Origin: Streptomyces sp. NBC_00258
GTDB lineage: Bacteria; Actinomycetota; Actinomycetes; Streptomycetales; Streptomycetaceae
Direction: 5' to 3'
Length of the DNA: 64,000 nucleotides
NCBI RefSeq assembly: GCF_036182465.1
Contig: NZ_CP108081.1
Location: 10,664,001 to 10,728,000 of the forward strand
Shown: piece by piece, positions 27,414 through 35,685 of the stretch
Position numbering within the stretch: the first letter of the stretch is position 1
How the letters are laid out: each line of letters begins with the position of its first letter
Made by a program: the position numbers and the translations under genes
The notes under the pieces: generated by a model
What the model saw: only the letters and a program-made list of their open reading frames with translations
What the model was told of the DNA's origin: nothing
Databases searched by the model: none

Positions 27414-30400
27414 ATGGGTCAGCGCGGCATGTGGAGCAGAAGGACGCTCTTCGAGCGCGAGAGCGAACTCGCGGCTGTGGACGAGGCGTTGGAAGAGGTC
27501 ACCGGACTGGAAACGGACGGCGGACGTACGCGTTCGGACGGCACCGGGCCTCGTCGAGATGTCACCGGCCCTCGTGGGGACGACACCGGCCCTCGTGGGG
27601 ACGGCATCGGCCCAGGTCGGGACGCCACCGAACCGTACGACCGGCCCCGCGGCGGGCTGCTCGCCTTCGCCGGTCGCGCCGGAATCGGCAAGACCACACT
27701 TCTCGCCGAAGTGCGCCGTCGCGCCACCGCCAAGGGCTGCACGGTGCTGTCCGCGCGCGGCGGCGACCAGGAGCAGAGCGTCGCCTTCCACGTCGCGCGC
27801 CAGCTCCTGCAGCCCCAGCTCGCGGGCGTCCCGGAGGCCGAACTCCGTGCCTCGCTGGGCAGTTGGTACGCCATCGTCGGACCCGCTCTCGGCCTGTGCG
27901 CCCCCGCCGAGGGCGCACCGCCCGACCAGCAGGGCCTGCGCGACGGCCTCGACTGGGTGCTCACGCACCTCGCGGTCCGGCGTGCCCCGATGGTGCTGGT
28001 CCTCGACGACGCGCACTGGGCCGACGCCGAGTCACTGCAGTGGCTCGCCGCGTTCGCACCCCGCGCCGAGGAACTGCCCCTGCTGCTCGTCGTCGCCTAC
28101 CGGCCCGACGAACTCCCGGACCACGCCGAGCCGTTCAGGGGCCTGCCCGGCCGGGCAGGCGGACGCCCCCTCGACCTGGAACCGCTGAGCGCGGTCGCCG
28201 TCGCCCATCTGGTGCGCGAGACCCTAGGCACGCAGGCGGACGACGCGTTCTGCCGCGAATGCTGGGCCGTGACCGCGGGCAACCCGTTCGAGGCCGTCGA
28301 ACTCACCGCGAAGGTACGCGACCGCGGTCTGACCCCCACCGAGGACGGGGCGCATCTCCTGCGCGACCTGGCCGCCGCGGTCAAGGGCAGCGGACTCGTC
28401 GCCCGCCTCGAACGCCTCGGCACCTCCACCGTCCGCTTCGCCTGGGCCTGTGCCGTCCTCGGCACCGAGATCCCTCCGACGCTGGCCGCGGCCGTGGCGG
28501 GCCTCGGCTCGGAGGAGGCCGCCGACGCGGCGGACGCCCTGCGCGGCGCCCGTATCCTCACCGGCGCCGACACCCTGGAATTCGTCCACCCGCTCATCGC
28601 CACCGCCGTCTACCGGGCCATTCCCCGGGGAGTACGGGTGGCCCTGCACGGCCAGGCCGCCTGGTGCGTCGTCGACGCCGGCCTCGGTTCCGCCGCCGCT
28701 GCCCGGCATCTCATGGAGACCCACCCCGACGGTGACGTCTGGGTCGTCCAGCAGCTGCGTGCCGCCGCCCGGGAGACCCTGCGCGCCGGAGCCCCGGACG
28801 CGGCCCGCCGTCACCTCGCCCGCGCGCTGCGCGAACCCCCGCCCGGCGGGGAACGGGCCGCCGTGCTGTACGAACTCGGCAGCGCCTCCCTGCTCACCGA
28901 ACCCGCGACCACCGTCAACCACCTGCGGGCCGCGCTCGAAGAGCCCATCGCCGACCCGGAACTGCGGCACAACATCGTCTACCGGCTCTCCCAGGTCCTC
29001 GCCCACAGCGACCGCCTCGGCGAGGCCTCCGACACCCTCTCCCGCGAGATCAAGGTGACCGGCGACGCCCGCGTACGGCTGCGCATGCAGTCCGAGCAGT
29101 TCATGTGGGACGCCTTCCGCGCCGACGAGCCCGACTCACCGGCCCGCTCCCGCCGCCTCGCCCGGCTCGCCGACCGGCTGACCGGCCGCGATCTCACCGA
29201 GCGCTATGTGATCGGGCTGCGCGCCTGGGACGCCACCCTGCGCGGCGAGCCCGCCCACATCGCGATCCACCACGCCGAACGCGCCCTCGCCGGCGGCTTC
29301 GGCTGGGCCGAGGCGGACCGCGGCTTCGAGGTCCCCGTCCTCGTCGCCCTCACCTTCATGTACGCGGACCGGCCCGGGCGCACCGAAGAACTCTTCGCCG
29401 CCGGGATCGCCGACTTCGAACGGCAGGGCTGGCGCGGGGCCCACCTGTCCTTCGGCTACACCCTCCTCGGGTACCTGCGCTTCCGCCGCGGCCGTCTCGC
29501 CGAGGCCGAGGACTTCGTGCGCGCGGGGCTCCGGCTGGCCGAACGCGTCGGGCCCGGCACGCCCGCCCACTGGTATGCGGTCGGCACGCTCATCGAGATC
29601 CTGCTCGCCCGCGGCCGGATCACCGAGGCCACCCGGACCGCCGAGGAGTACGCCTTCGGGGAACCGTTCCCCGCCGCCGTCGTCTTCCCCGACGCCCAGA
29701 CCGTGCACGGGGAGCTGCTGCTGGCCAGGGGGCTGACGAAGGACGCGGCCGTCGAACTCGCCGCGGCCGGGCGTCGCCTCGACCCGCGCGGCATGCGGAA
29801 TCCGTCCTGGTGTCCCTGGCAGCTGCACCTCGCCCGCGCGGAGAGTCACGATGCCCCGGAGCGGGCGGTGACCACGGCGTTCGAGGCCGTGGGCCGGGCC
29901 CGGCTGTTCGGTGCGCCGTCGGCGATCGGGCAGGCGCTGCGTGCCGCGGCCGACGTCTCCTCGGGCTCGACCCGGGTGAAACTCCTCGAAGAGTCCGTCG
30001 GCCATCTGGAACGCTCGCCGGCCGCGTACGAACTGGCCTGCGCCCTTGTCTCCCTCGGCACGGAGCTGCGGCGCTCGGGCCGCCCGAAGGAAGCCGCCGA
30101 GCACCTCTACCGGGGGCTGGAGGCGGCGGTGCAGTGCGGCGCCGACGGGCTTGTCGAGGCCGCCCGCGACGAGCTGGCCGCCGCGGGGTTGCGGCCGCGC
30201 CGTCTCCACAGCACCGAGACGGACACGCTCACCGCCCGCGAGCGCGCGGCCGCGGCACTCACCGTGCGCGGTCGCACCCTGTCCGGTATCGCCGAGGAGC
30301 TGCACACCGAGGAGCCGACGGTGGTGCGACTGCTGTCGGCGGTGTACCGGAAGGTGGGCACGGACCGGGCGGGGCTGGGGGCGGCGTTGAGGGCTGCCGA

Positions 30401-30440
30401 GGTTGAGGCCGGGGGAGAGGGAACGGCAGTGAAGGGCTAG
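27414..30440 (+). CDS. LAL-type AAA ATPase regulator with degenerate LuxR HTH
   Basis: The 1008-residue protein has a STAND/LAL architecture. A P-loop GRAGIGKTT lies near residue 86 with VLVLDDAHWAD as Walker B, then a long helical TPR-like region (about 400-900), and a C-terminal helix-turn-helix that reads LTARERAAAALTVRGRTLSGIAEELHTEEPTVVRLLSAVYRKVG. The HTH departs from the LuxR consensus (TVRxLLxxVYRKVG rather than TVxxHLxxIYRKLG). An insertion before the P-loop (residues 43-70) consists of four seven-residue repeats built on TGPRGD. The protein probably activates transcription in response to ATP and a small-molecule inducer. The target is unknown. Confidence 0.88.
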   Translation: MGQRGMWSRRTLFERESELAAVDEALEEVTGLETDGGRTRSDGTGPRRDVTGPRGDDTGPRGDGIGPGRDATEPYDRPRGGLLAFAGRAGIGKTTLLAEVRRRATAKGCTVLSARGGDQEQSVAFHVARQLLQPQLAGVPEAELRASLGSWYAIVGPALGLCAPAEGAPPDQQGLRDGLDWVLTHLAVRRAPMVLVLDDAHWADAESLQWLAAFAPRAEELPLLLVVAYRPDELPDHAEPFRGLPGRAGGRPLDLEPLSAVAVAHLVRETLGTQADDAFCRECWAVTAGNPFEAVELTAKVRDRGLTPTEDGAHLLRDLAAAVKGSGLVARLERLGTSTVRFAWACAVLGTEIPPTLAAAVAGLGSEEAADAADALRGARILTGADTLEFVHPLIATAVYRAIPRGVRVALHGQAAWCVVDAGLGSAAAARHLMETHPDGDVWVVQQLRAAARETLRAGAPDAARRHLARALREPPPGGERAAVLYELGSASLLTEPATTVNHLRAALEEPIADPELRHNIVYRLSQVLAHSDRLGEASDTLSREIKVTGDARVRLRMQSEQFMWDAFRADEPDSPARSRRLARLADRLTGRDLTERYVIGLRAWDATLRGEPAHIAIHHAERALAGGFGWAEADRGFEVPVLVALTFMYADRPGRTEELFAAGIADFERQGWRGAHLSFGYTLLGYLRFRRGRLAEAEDFVRAGLRLAERVGPGTPAHWYAVGTLIEILLARGRITEATRTAEEYAFGEPFPAAVVFPDAQTVHGELLLARGLTKDAAVELAAAGRRLDPRGMRNPSWCPWQLHLARAESHDAPERAVTTAFEAVGRARLFGAPSAIGQALRAAADVSSGSTRVKLLEESVGHLERSPAAYELACALVSLGTELRRSGRPKEAAEHLYRGLEAAVQCGADGLVEAARDELAAAGLRPRRLHSTETDTLTARERAAAALTVRGRTLSGIAEELHTEEPTVVRLLSAVYRKVGTDRAGLGAALRAAEVEAGGEGTAVKG
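27540..27623. repeat. In-frame 21-bp tandem repeat, four units
   Basis: Four 21-base units (27540-27560, 27561-27581, 27582-27602, 27603-27623) encode TGPRRDV, TGPRGDD, TGPRGDG and IGPGRDA. They form a flexible linker before the P-loop of the LAL regulator. Units two and three are nearly identical, indicating recent duplication. Confidence 0.85.
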
Positions 30441-30735
30441 TCAACGGGCGTGGGCCCATAGGCATGGGCATACGGGCGGTGCGCCTACCGGTGTGGGCCT
30501 ACACGTGTGGGGCAACGGGCGTGGGCCTACGAGCGTGGGCCCACAGGCGGAGGCAAAGCCAACGCTTGTTGGCAAACGCTCGGTGGTGTGCGCCGGGGCC
30601 GGGGCAACGAGCGTTGGCAAACAGCCGATGACGGAAACGGCTCGAAGTCGCCAAGCGACGGTCAACACCTGTTGGTGGACCGGCCCCAGTCAACGCGTGA
30701 TGGCCAACGTTCGCTGGCCAACGGCCGTCGACCCC
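30441..30735. repeat. Non-coding array of degenerate 12-bp inverted-repeat units
   Basis: The 332-base gap between the LAL regulator and the next gene is filled by variants of a 12-base unit of the form CAAC-N4-GTTG. Clear copies start at 30442, 30513, 30560, 30605, 30663, 30691, 30705 and 30719. The best are CAACGCTTGTTG (30560), CAACGAGCGTTG (30605) and CAACACCTGTTG (30663). Looser copies with CTAC and GTGG occur in the first 100 bases. Several can form small hairpins. No protein-coding gene, tRNA or transposase remnant was recognised in the gap. Confidence 0.75.
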
Positions 30736-30772
30736 ACGCCCGTCCACCCCTCGGGGCACGTACCATTGCGGC

Positions 30773-31270
30773 ATGTCCTTCCTCCGCCGCCGCAGCGCCA
30801 CTCCCGCCGGGCCTGAATTCGACGTTCTGGCCATGGACCCGGGCGACTGGCCCGGCAATCTCGGCGCGGGCCTGCTGCCCGCGCCCGATGGAAGCTGCCA
30901 GGGTGTGTTCCTGCGCTACGACCTGTTCGGCGGCCGCGGCCCCGCGATGATCATCGGCAATCTGCCGGAGGGCTCACCGGCCCGGGACGTCGCCGAGGGA
31001 GAGGTCCCGTTCGAGGTCGCGCAGCTGCTGCTGGCGCTGGAGAACGAGGAAGAGGTCACGGTCGTCGGAGCCGAGGACATGCCGGTGATGCAGGGCGACA
31101 ACCTCCTCATCGTGCGTCGCCTCAAGCTCTCCGAGACTCGGATCTCCTGCGTCCAGTTCGACCGCAGCGACAACGTCCTGGTGACGATCGCCGCCTGGGA
31201 CCGCCCCATCACCGACGACCTGTACGCGCTCCTCAAGCCCCTGCCCGCGGAACTCTTCCAGCAGGGCTGA
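30773..31270 (+). CDS. Conserved hypothetical protein, function unknown
   Basis: The 165-residue protein has no recognised domain. It is acidic, with a tightly packed alpha/beta pattern (FLRYDLFGGRGPAMIIGNLPEG, VTVVGAEDMPVMQGDNLLIVRRLKL). It has no signal peptide or membrane segment. The start is ATG directly after the repeat array. Codon use is typical of a real gene. A strong hairpin terminator follows, shared with the convergent siderophore operon. Confidence 0.7.
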   Translation: MSFLRRRSATPAGPEFDVLAMDPGDWPGNLGAGLLPAPDGSCQGVFLRYDLFGGRGPAMIIGNLPEGSPARDVAEGEVPFEVAQLLLALENEEEVTVVGAEDMPVMQGDNLLIVRRLKLSETRISCVQFDRSDNVLVTIAAWDRPITDDLYALLKPLPAELFQQG

Positions 31271-31271
31271 C

Positions 31272-31307
31272 CCCGCCGTCCGCAGCGAACCACTGCCGGA
31301 CGGCGGG
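31272..31307. terminator. Bidirectional hairpin at the end of the siderophore operon
   Basis: Perfect 11-base arms CCCGCCGTCCG (31272-31282) and CGGACGGCGGG (31297-31307) with a 14-base loop lie one base after the hypothetical gene and 55 bases after the decarboxylase stop on the other strand. Confidence 0.75.
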
Positions 31308-31361
31308 ACGACGTTCAGGGCGATCGCCGGGCGGAGACAGGCCTGGGGCGGGTGCGAAGCC

Positions 31362-32606
31362 CTAGCCCGGCACCTCCTCACCCCCGACCGATTCGGTGTC
31401 CACGCTGTCCAGGAAGTGGAACCCGGGCCGTGGGTGCATGAGGAAGTCGTGGTGGGAGATGTTCCACGCGTAGGCGCCCGCCAGTGCGAACGCCACGCGG
31501 TCTCCCGCCCTCAGCCCCGGTGCCCGGACGTTCCTGGCCAGGACGTCCTTCGGAGTGCACAACTGGCCCGTGAGCGTGATGAGTTCGCGTCTTGCTGCCG
31601 GCCGCGGCCAGGGATGTGGCCAGTCCTCCACCGCAAGCGTGGTGCAGGGCTGGTCGTGCCCCTTGGTCGCCGGAGTGCGCATATGGTGCGTGCCACCGCG
31701 CACCACGGCGAACTCCTCGCCGTGACTCTGCTTCACGTCCAGCACCTCGGTGGCGTACCAGCCGCAGTACGCGGTCAGCGCCCGCCCCGGCTCGATACGC
31801 AACGTCAGATCCGGGTACCGGCAGGCGAGTTCGGCGAGCCCTTCGCCGTAGGTGACCCAGTCGAAGCGGCCCTCGGGAGCGGCGTAGTCGACCGTCATCC
31901 CCCCGCCGACGTTCACCTCTGCGAGCCGTACCCCGTGCCGTTCGGCCAGTTCCACGGCCCAGTTCACGATGGACGAGGCCACCGCGAGCTGCTCCGGAGC
32001 CCGGAGCCCACTGGCCAAGTGGGCGTGAACGCCCCGGAGTTCGAGGTGCGGATACGTGCCGTCGGTGAGCAGACGGACCACCGCGTCCGCCTCGGACGGG
32101 TCGAGGCCGAAGGGTGTGGGACGGCCGCCCATCGCCAGCGAACTCGCGGCCAACGAGCCGGATGCCACAGGGAGGTTGAAGCGCGGAAGGACCGCGACCG
32201 AGGTGTCGGGCGCGACCTGCCGGGCCAGTTCGGCCAGCATGTGCAGCTCGTACTCGCTCTCCACATGAAAACGCTCCACGCCCCGTTCCAGCGCGGTCGT
32301 GATCTCGGCGGGCGTCTTGCCCGGACCGCCGAAGGCCAGCGGGCGGCCCGGAACAGCCTTGGCGACATGGGCGAGTTCGCCGCCCGACGCGACCTCGTAG
32401 CCGTCCACGTACGGACCCAGCGCGGCCAGGATCTCCGGCTCCGGGTTGGCCTTGGCCGCGTAGTAGAGCTCGACCCGCTCGGGCAGGGCGGCCCGCACGT
32501 TCGCGGCGTGGTCGCGCAGCGCCGCCAAGTCGTAGACGTAGGCCGGGAGTTCGCCGGAGGGCAGGGAGAGCAGCCGATCCCGTACGGCTGCGGTGGGGAT
32601 GGTCAT
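31362..32606 (-). CDS. Type III PLP-dependent decarboxylase (PvsE-like siderophore enzyme)
   Basis: The 414-residue protein has the alanine-racemase/DAP-decarboxylase fold. VELYYAAKANPEPEIL carries the PLP lysine (about residue 53), and HVESEYELHML, EVNVGGGM, EPGRALTAYCGWY and GAYAWNISHHDFLMHPRP follow. It should decarboxylate an amino acid or amino-acid conjugate. In vibrioferrin biosynthesis PvsE supplies the ethanolamine unit from a serine moiety. The ATG overlaps the upstream NIS synthetase stop (ATGA). It is the last gene of the operon. Diaminopimelate decarboxylase itself is less likely given the context. Confidence 0.88.
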   Translation of the reverse strand: MTIPTAAVRDRLLSLPSGELPAYVYDLAALRDHAANVRAALPERVELYYAAKANPEPEILAALGPYVDGYEVASGGELAHVAKAVPGRPLAFGGPGKTPAEITTALERGVERFHVESEYELHMLAELARQVAPDTSVAVLPRFNLPVASGSLAASSLAMGGRPTPFGLDPSEADAVVRLLTDGTYPHLELRGVHAHLASGLRAPEQLAVASSIVNWAVELAERHGVRLAEVNVGGGMTVDYAAPEGRFDWVTYGEGLAELACRYPDLTLRIEPGRALTAYCGWYATEVLDVKQSHGEEFAVVRGGTHHMRTPATKGHDQPCTTLAVEDWPHPWPRPAARRELITLTGQLCTPKDVLARNVRAPGLRAGDRVAFALAGAYAWNISHHDFLMHPRPGFHFLDSVDTESVGGEEVPG

Positions 32607-34495
32607 CGAGTACTCCCGGTCGTGTGGCGCAGGATGTCCTCGCCGAGCGGAGAGGGCAGACGGACGTATCCGGCCTCGCGGTCGGCCTTGCGCTCCCAGC
32701 GGGTGAGCAGGTTCGCCTTGGCGGGCAGCGGCACTCCGGCGAGCAGCGCGGCCAGCGGCGGCGGGCAGCCGTACCGGTCGGCGTACGTCCGGAGGGTGAG
32801 GCGAACCTCCGCCCACAGCGCGGCCTCGGCATGGGGGTGCAGGTCGGCGAGCGCGGCGAGCAGCTCCGCGACGTGGTTCACGAGCAGGCAGTAGACGACC
32901 CGGTCCCAGCCGCGCTGCGCGTCGTACGTCATCGGGCCCGCGACCTCGGGCGGCAGCGAGGCGAGGGTCTCGGCGTGATGCTCGGGCACGAGCTTGGTGC
33001 CCTCCAGGTCGCGGAAGAGGACCTGGGCGGGCATGCCGTCGCCGTCGACGCAGATCAGCACGTTCTGCAGATGGGGTTCCAGCACCAGACCGTGGTCGAA
33101 GTAGGCGGCGAGCACCGGCGGTACGAGCAGCCTGAGGTAGGCCGACCACCAGTCGAGCGCGGCCCGTGGACCGGCGCCGTCGAGGAGGCGGGAGACGTGC
33201 GCGGGACTCGTCGGGTACTCGTCCGCGACGGCCGCCGCGAGCAGCGGGGTGGTGCCGGGCAGGAGGTGCCGGGTCAGGCCCTCGCGGACGATGACGCCGA
33301 AGCCTTCGAGCAGTTCGCGGTCCGGGGTGCCGTCCGGGCCGGGCAGGGCGAGGCTGCGGTACGCGGGCTCGCGGAGCACCGCGCTGCCGGGGAAGCGCTC
33401 GGCCAGGTCGGCCAGGGCCGGACCCAGGACACGGGTGAGCGCGACGGCGCCGGACAGCTCGTAACTCGCGTTCTTGCGCAGGCAGTTGGTGATCCGGACG
33501 TTCAGGCTGAACTTCAGGAACGACTCGCCGTCGTACAGCGTCCGCACGGATGCGGTGGCGGCGAAGGGCCTGCCGCCCGGGCCGAGGTCGAGGACGTCCC
33601 CGCGCCCGAGGGCCGCGCGCAGCGTCGGGTGCTCGCGGAGCATCGCGTACTGCCAGGGGTGCGCGGGCAGCAGCCGGTAGCCGTCGGGCACGTCGGCACC
33701 GTCCGTTCCGTCCCGCCGGCCAGCCCGGTCCCGCCGGTCGATCGCGTCCAGGGCGCCGGGTTCCGCGGTCTCCTCGGCGATCAGGTGTTCGCGCACGACC
33801 AGGTGGCGCAGGGGGAAGGTCGCGCCGGCCTCCGGCGAGTAGGCGAGCCAGGAGTCCGCGTCCCCGGTGCGCGCCTTGGGCGTGGGGTGGAACCGGTGCC
33901 CGAACAGCAGCGCCTGCTCGGACACGAGGTAGGCGGCGACGGGCGAAGCCGGCGGCACCGAGGCCGTCCCCGCCCGTACGGGGGTCGCGCTCGGGTCGGC
34001 CCCCGCCCGTACCGGGATCGCGCTCGGGTCGGTCCCGGCCTGCACGGGGAGAGCACTCGGGCCGTTCCCGGTGCGTACGGCGAGAGAGGCGGCGATGGTT
34101 CGGTGGCTGGAGTCGACCTGTTCCAGGAACTCCTCGTTGCGCACACCGGTACGCAGGGACAACTCGTCCTGCGTGTACTCGGCCAGCCGTCGCCAGCCGA
34201 CCACGTTCCAGTCGCCGTCGGCCGTCTGTTCGCTCACCGGGCCGGCGAAGCGGTGCGCGCCGAGCAGCGACGTACGGCGCAGGCCGACCCGCAGCAGCAC
34301 ACCGCGGCGGGGGAGCCGCAGCAGCAGATGGCCGTCGGTGAAGGCGGTCTGGCGCTCGGGCGCCGACACCTCGCGCAGCAGACAGTTGAGGAGCGTGTGC
34401 GCCACGGCCTCGTCGGGGGACGGGAGTTCGGCCTGCGCGGTGGGAGCGGCGGTGGAGGTGGGGGTGCTACCGAGCGACTCGGTCAGCGAGGGCAT
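32603..34495 (-). CDS. IucA/IucC family NIS siderophore synthetase (PvsD-like)
   Basis: The 630-residue NRPS-independent siderophore synthetase shows LLPAHPWQYAML, SVRTLYDGESFLKFSLNVRITNCLRKN and LEPHLQNVLICVDGDGMPAQVLFRDLEGTKL near residue 475, with the FhuF-like C-terminal region. It adenylates a carboxylate such as citrate and condenses it with an amine or alcohol. Residues 141-176 hold an 11-residue repeat in three copies, an insertion not expected in the family. The ATG at 34495 follows GGAG. It overlaps the exporter gene by 13 bases and the decarboxylase by four, so it is translationally coupled on both sides. Confidence 0.92.
   Translation of the reverse strand: MPSLTESLGSTPTSTAAPTAQAELPSPDEAVAHTLLNCLLREVSAPERQTAFTDGHLLLRLPRRGVLLRVGLRRTSLLGAHRFAGPVSEQTADGDWNVVGWRRLAEYTQDELSLRTGVRNEEFLEQVDSSHRTIAASLAVRTGNGPSALPVQAGTDPSAIPVRAGADPSATPVRAGTASVPPASPVAAYLVSEQALLFGHRFHPTPKARTGDADSWLAYSPEAGATFPLRHLVVREHLIAEETAEPGALDAIDRRDRAGRRDGTDGADVPDGYRLLPAHPWQYAMLREHPTLRAALGRGDVLDLGPGGRPFAATASVRTLYDGESFLKFSLNVRITNCLRKNASYELSGAVALTRVLGPALADLAERFPGSAVLREPAYRSLALPGPDGTPDRELLEGFGVIVREGLTRHLLPGTTPLLAAAVADEYPTSPAHVSRLLDGAGPRAALDWWSAYLRLLVPPVLAAYFDHGLVLEPHLQNVLICVDGDGMPAQVLFRDLEGTKLVPEHHAETLASLPPEVAGPMTYDAQRGWDRVVYCLLVNHVAELLAALADLHPHAEAALWAEVRLTLRTYADRYGCPPPLAALLAGVPLPAKANLLTRWERKADREAGYVRLPSPLGEDILRHTTGSTR
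33968..34075. repeat. In-frame 33-bp tandem repeat in the NIS synthetase gene
   Basis: Three and a half imperfect 33-base units encode 11-residue repeats of the form (R/Q)(A/T)GxxPSAxPV at residues 141-176 of the second IucA/IucC-type protein. They probably make a disordered surface loop. Confidence 0.8.
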
Positions 34496-35685
34496 GTGTG
34501 GCTCCAGCGGGTGCAAAGAGAGCGGAGGATGGTCGCGCATACGGTGATCAGTGCGACGGCCGCGCCGGTCAGTAAGGGTGCGGTCGGGCCGTAGCGGGCG
34601 CTGCCCGCCGCCGCGGCCACGCCGGCGGCGACCGCGCCGGCCTTGGAGAAGAACTCCAGCGAGCCGAACAGCCCACCGGGGGAACGGCCCTTGACGCAGT
34701 CGGCGGCCAGCACCGACAGACACACCAGGCCGAGCGTCAGCCCCACGCCGAGGATCAGCCGTACGCCGATCAGGGTGGCGAGGGAGTCGGCCACGCTGTG
34801 TGCGGCCAGTCCGATCGCGACGCAGATGAAGCCGATCGCGATCCCGGCCCGGGGACGGTCCCGGAAGGCGGTGTGTACGGGCATGGCGGTTATCAGGTAA
34901 CAGAGGTGGGGGAGCGCGAACAGCACGCCGGACAGCGTCGGTGACGCGCCGGGTATTCGCTCCTCGACCAGCGAGATGAGGTACGGGAAGGAGATGACGG
35001 TGGAGAAGACGAAGGTGAACTCAAGCGCGTACAGGGAGCGCAGGGCCGCCGCCGGGACGGGCTCGGCAGTCCCAGTCACCTCCGTCAAGTCGGCCTCCTC
35101 CGCCTGTGGTTCGGGCAGGGCGGCGAGCAACAGGGCGGCGGCCAGTGGGAGAAGGGCGAGCAGCGCGTACTGGCGATGGGGTGACAGCCAGGACGACAGG
35201 GAGCCGACGACGATCGGGGCGACGACCAGGGCCGCCCGCGCGCTGCCGTGCATCAGCGTGAGCGCCCTGGACAGGTGGGGCCCTTCCAGCGCGGCGCCGA
35301 GGTAGCCGTTGGACGCCGCGAACGTGCCGCCGAGGATGCCCTGCAACACCAGCGCCGCGGTGAACGTGCCGAGCGAATCGGCCCACCCCGCGAGCAGGAA
35401 CGCGACGGCGAGCCCCAACTGGGCCCGCAGCAACAGCCGTTTTCGACCGAAGCGGTCCGCGAGCCGGCCCCACAGGGGAGCGCCCAGCGCGCCGAACACG
35501 GTGGGCACGACATACAGCAGACCCGCCCAGCGAGCCGTCCGGTCGCCGAGCTCCGGCAGGATCTCGGTGAGGAAGGGCGGCAGTCCCAGTGCCGCGAACG
35601 AGGCCACGAAGTAGCAGCCCGCGACGGCGTGCACGTGCCGGGGGCCGAACCCGGGGCGGGGCATCCGCAGGACCTCGGCGGTCAT
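34483..35685 (-). CDS. MFS siderophore exporter (PvsC-like)
   Basis: The 400-residue protein has about 12 hydrophobic segments and the MFS loop GRLADRFGRKRLLL near residue 74. It lies between the two NIS synthetase genes, the position of the exporter PvsC in the vibrioferrin operon, so it most likely exports the finished siderophore. The start ATG overlaps the preceding synthetase stop (ATGA). It carries an in-frame TTA leucine codon at 34573-34575, which would make full expression depend on the bldA tRNA. Confidence 0.88.
   Translation of the reverse strand: MTAEVLRMPRPGFGPRHVHAVAGCYFVASFAALGLPPFLTEILPELGDRTARWAGLLYVVPTVFGALGAPLWGRLADRFGRKRLLLRAQLGLAVAFLLAGWADSLGTFTAALVLQGILGGTFAASNGYLGAALEGPHLSRALTLMHGSARAALVVAPIVVGSLSSWLSPHRQYALLALLPLAAALLLAALPEPQAEEADLTEVTGTAEPVPAAALRSLYALEFTFVFSTVISFPYLISLVEERIPGASPTLSGVLFALPHLCYLITAMPVHTAFRDRPRAGIAIGFICVAIGLAAHSVADSLATLIGVRLILGVGLTLGLVCLSVLAADCVKGRSPGGLFGSLEFFSKAGAVAAGVAAAAGSARYGPTAPLLTGAAVALITVCATILRSLCTRWSHTCPR

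Noticed and set aside
30441..30735. CRISPR-like array
   Set aside because: Units are short (12 bp), degenerate and irregularly spaced, without constant spacers or cas genes.
30493..30816. A 107-codon frame with PTSVG/PTLVGK repeats
   Set aside because: The repeats mirror the DNA array, composition is atypical, and the frame overlaps the start of the real 30773 gene. It is treated as part of the non-coding array.
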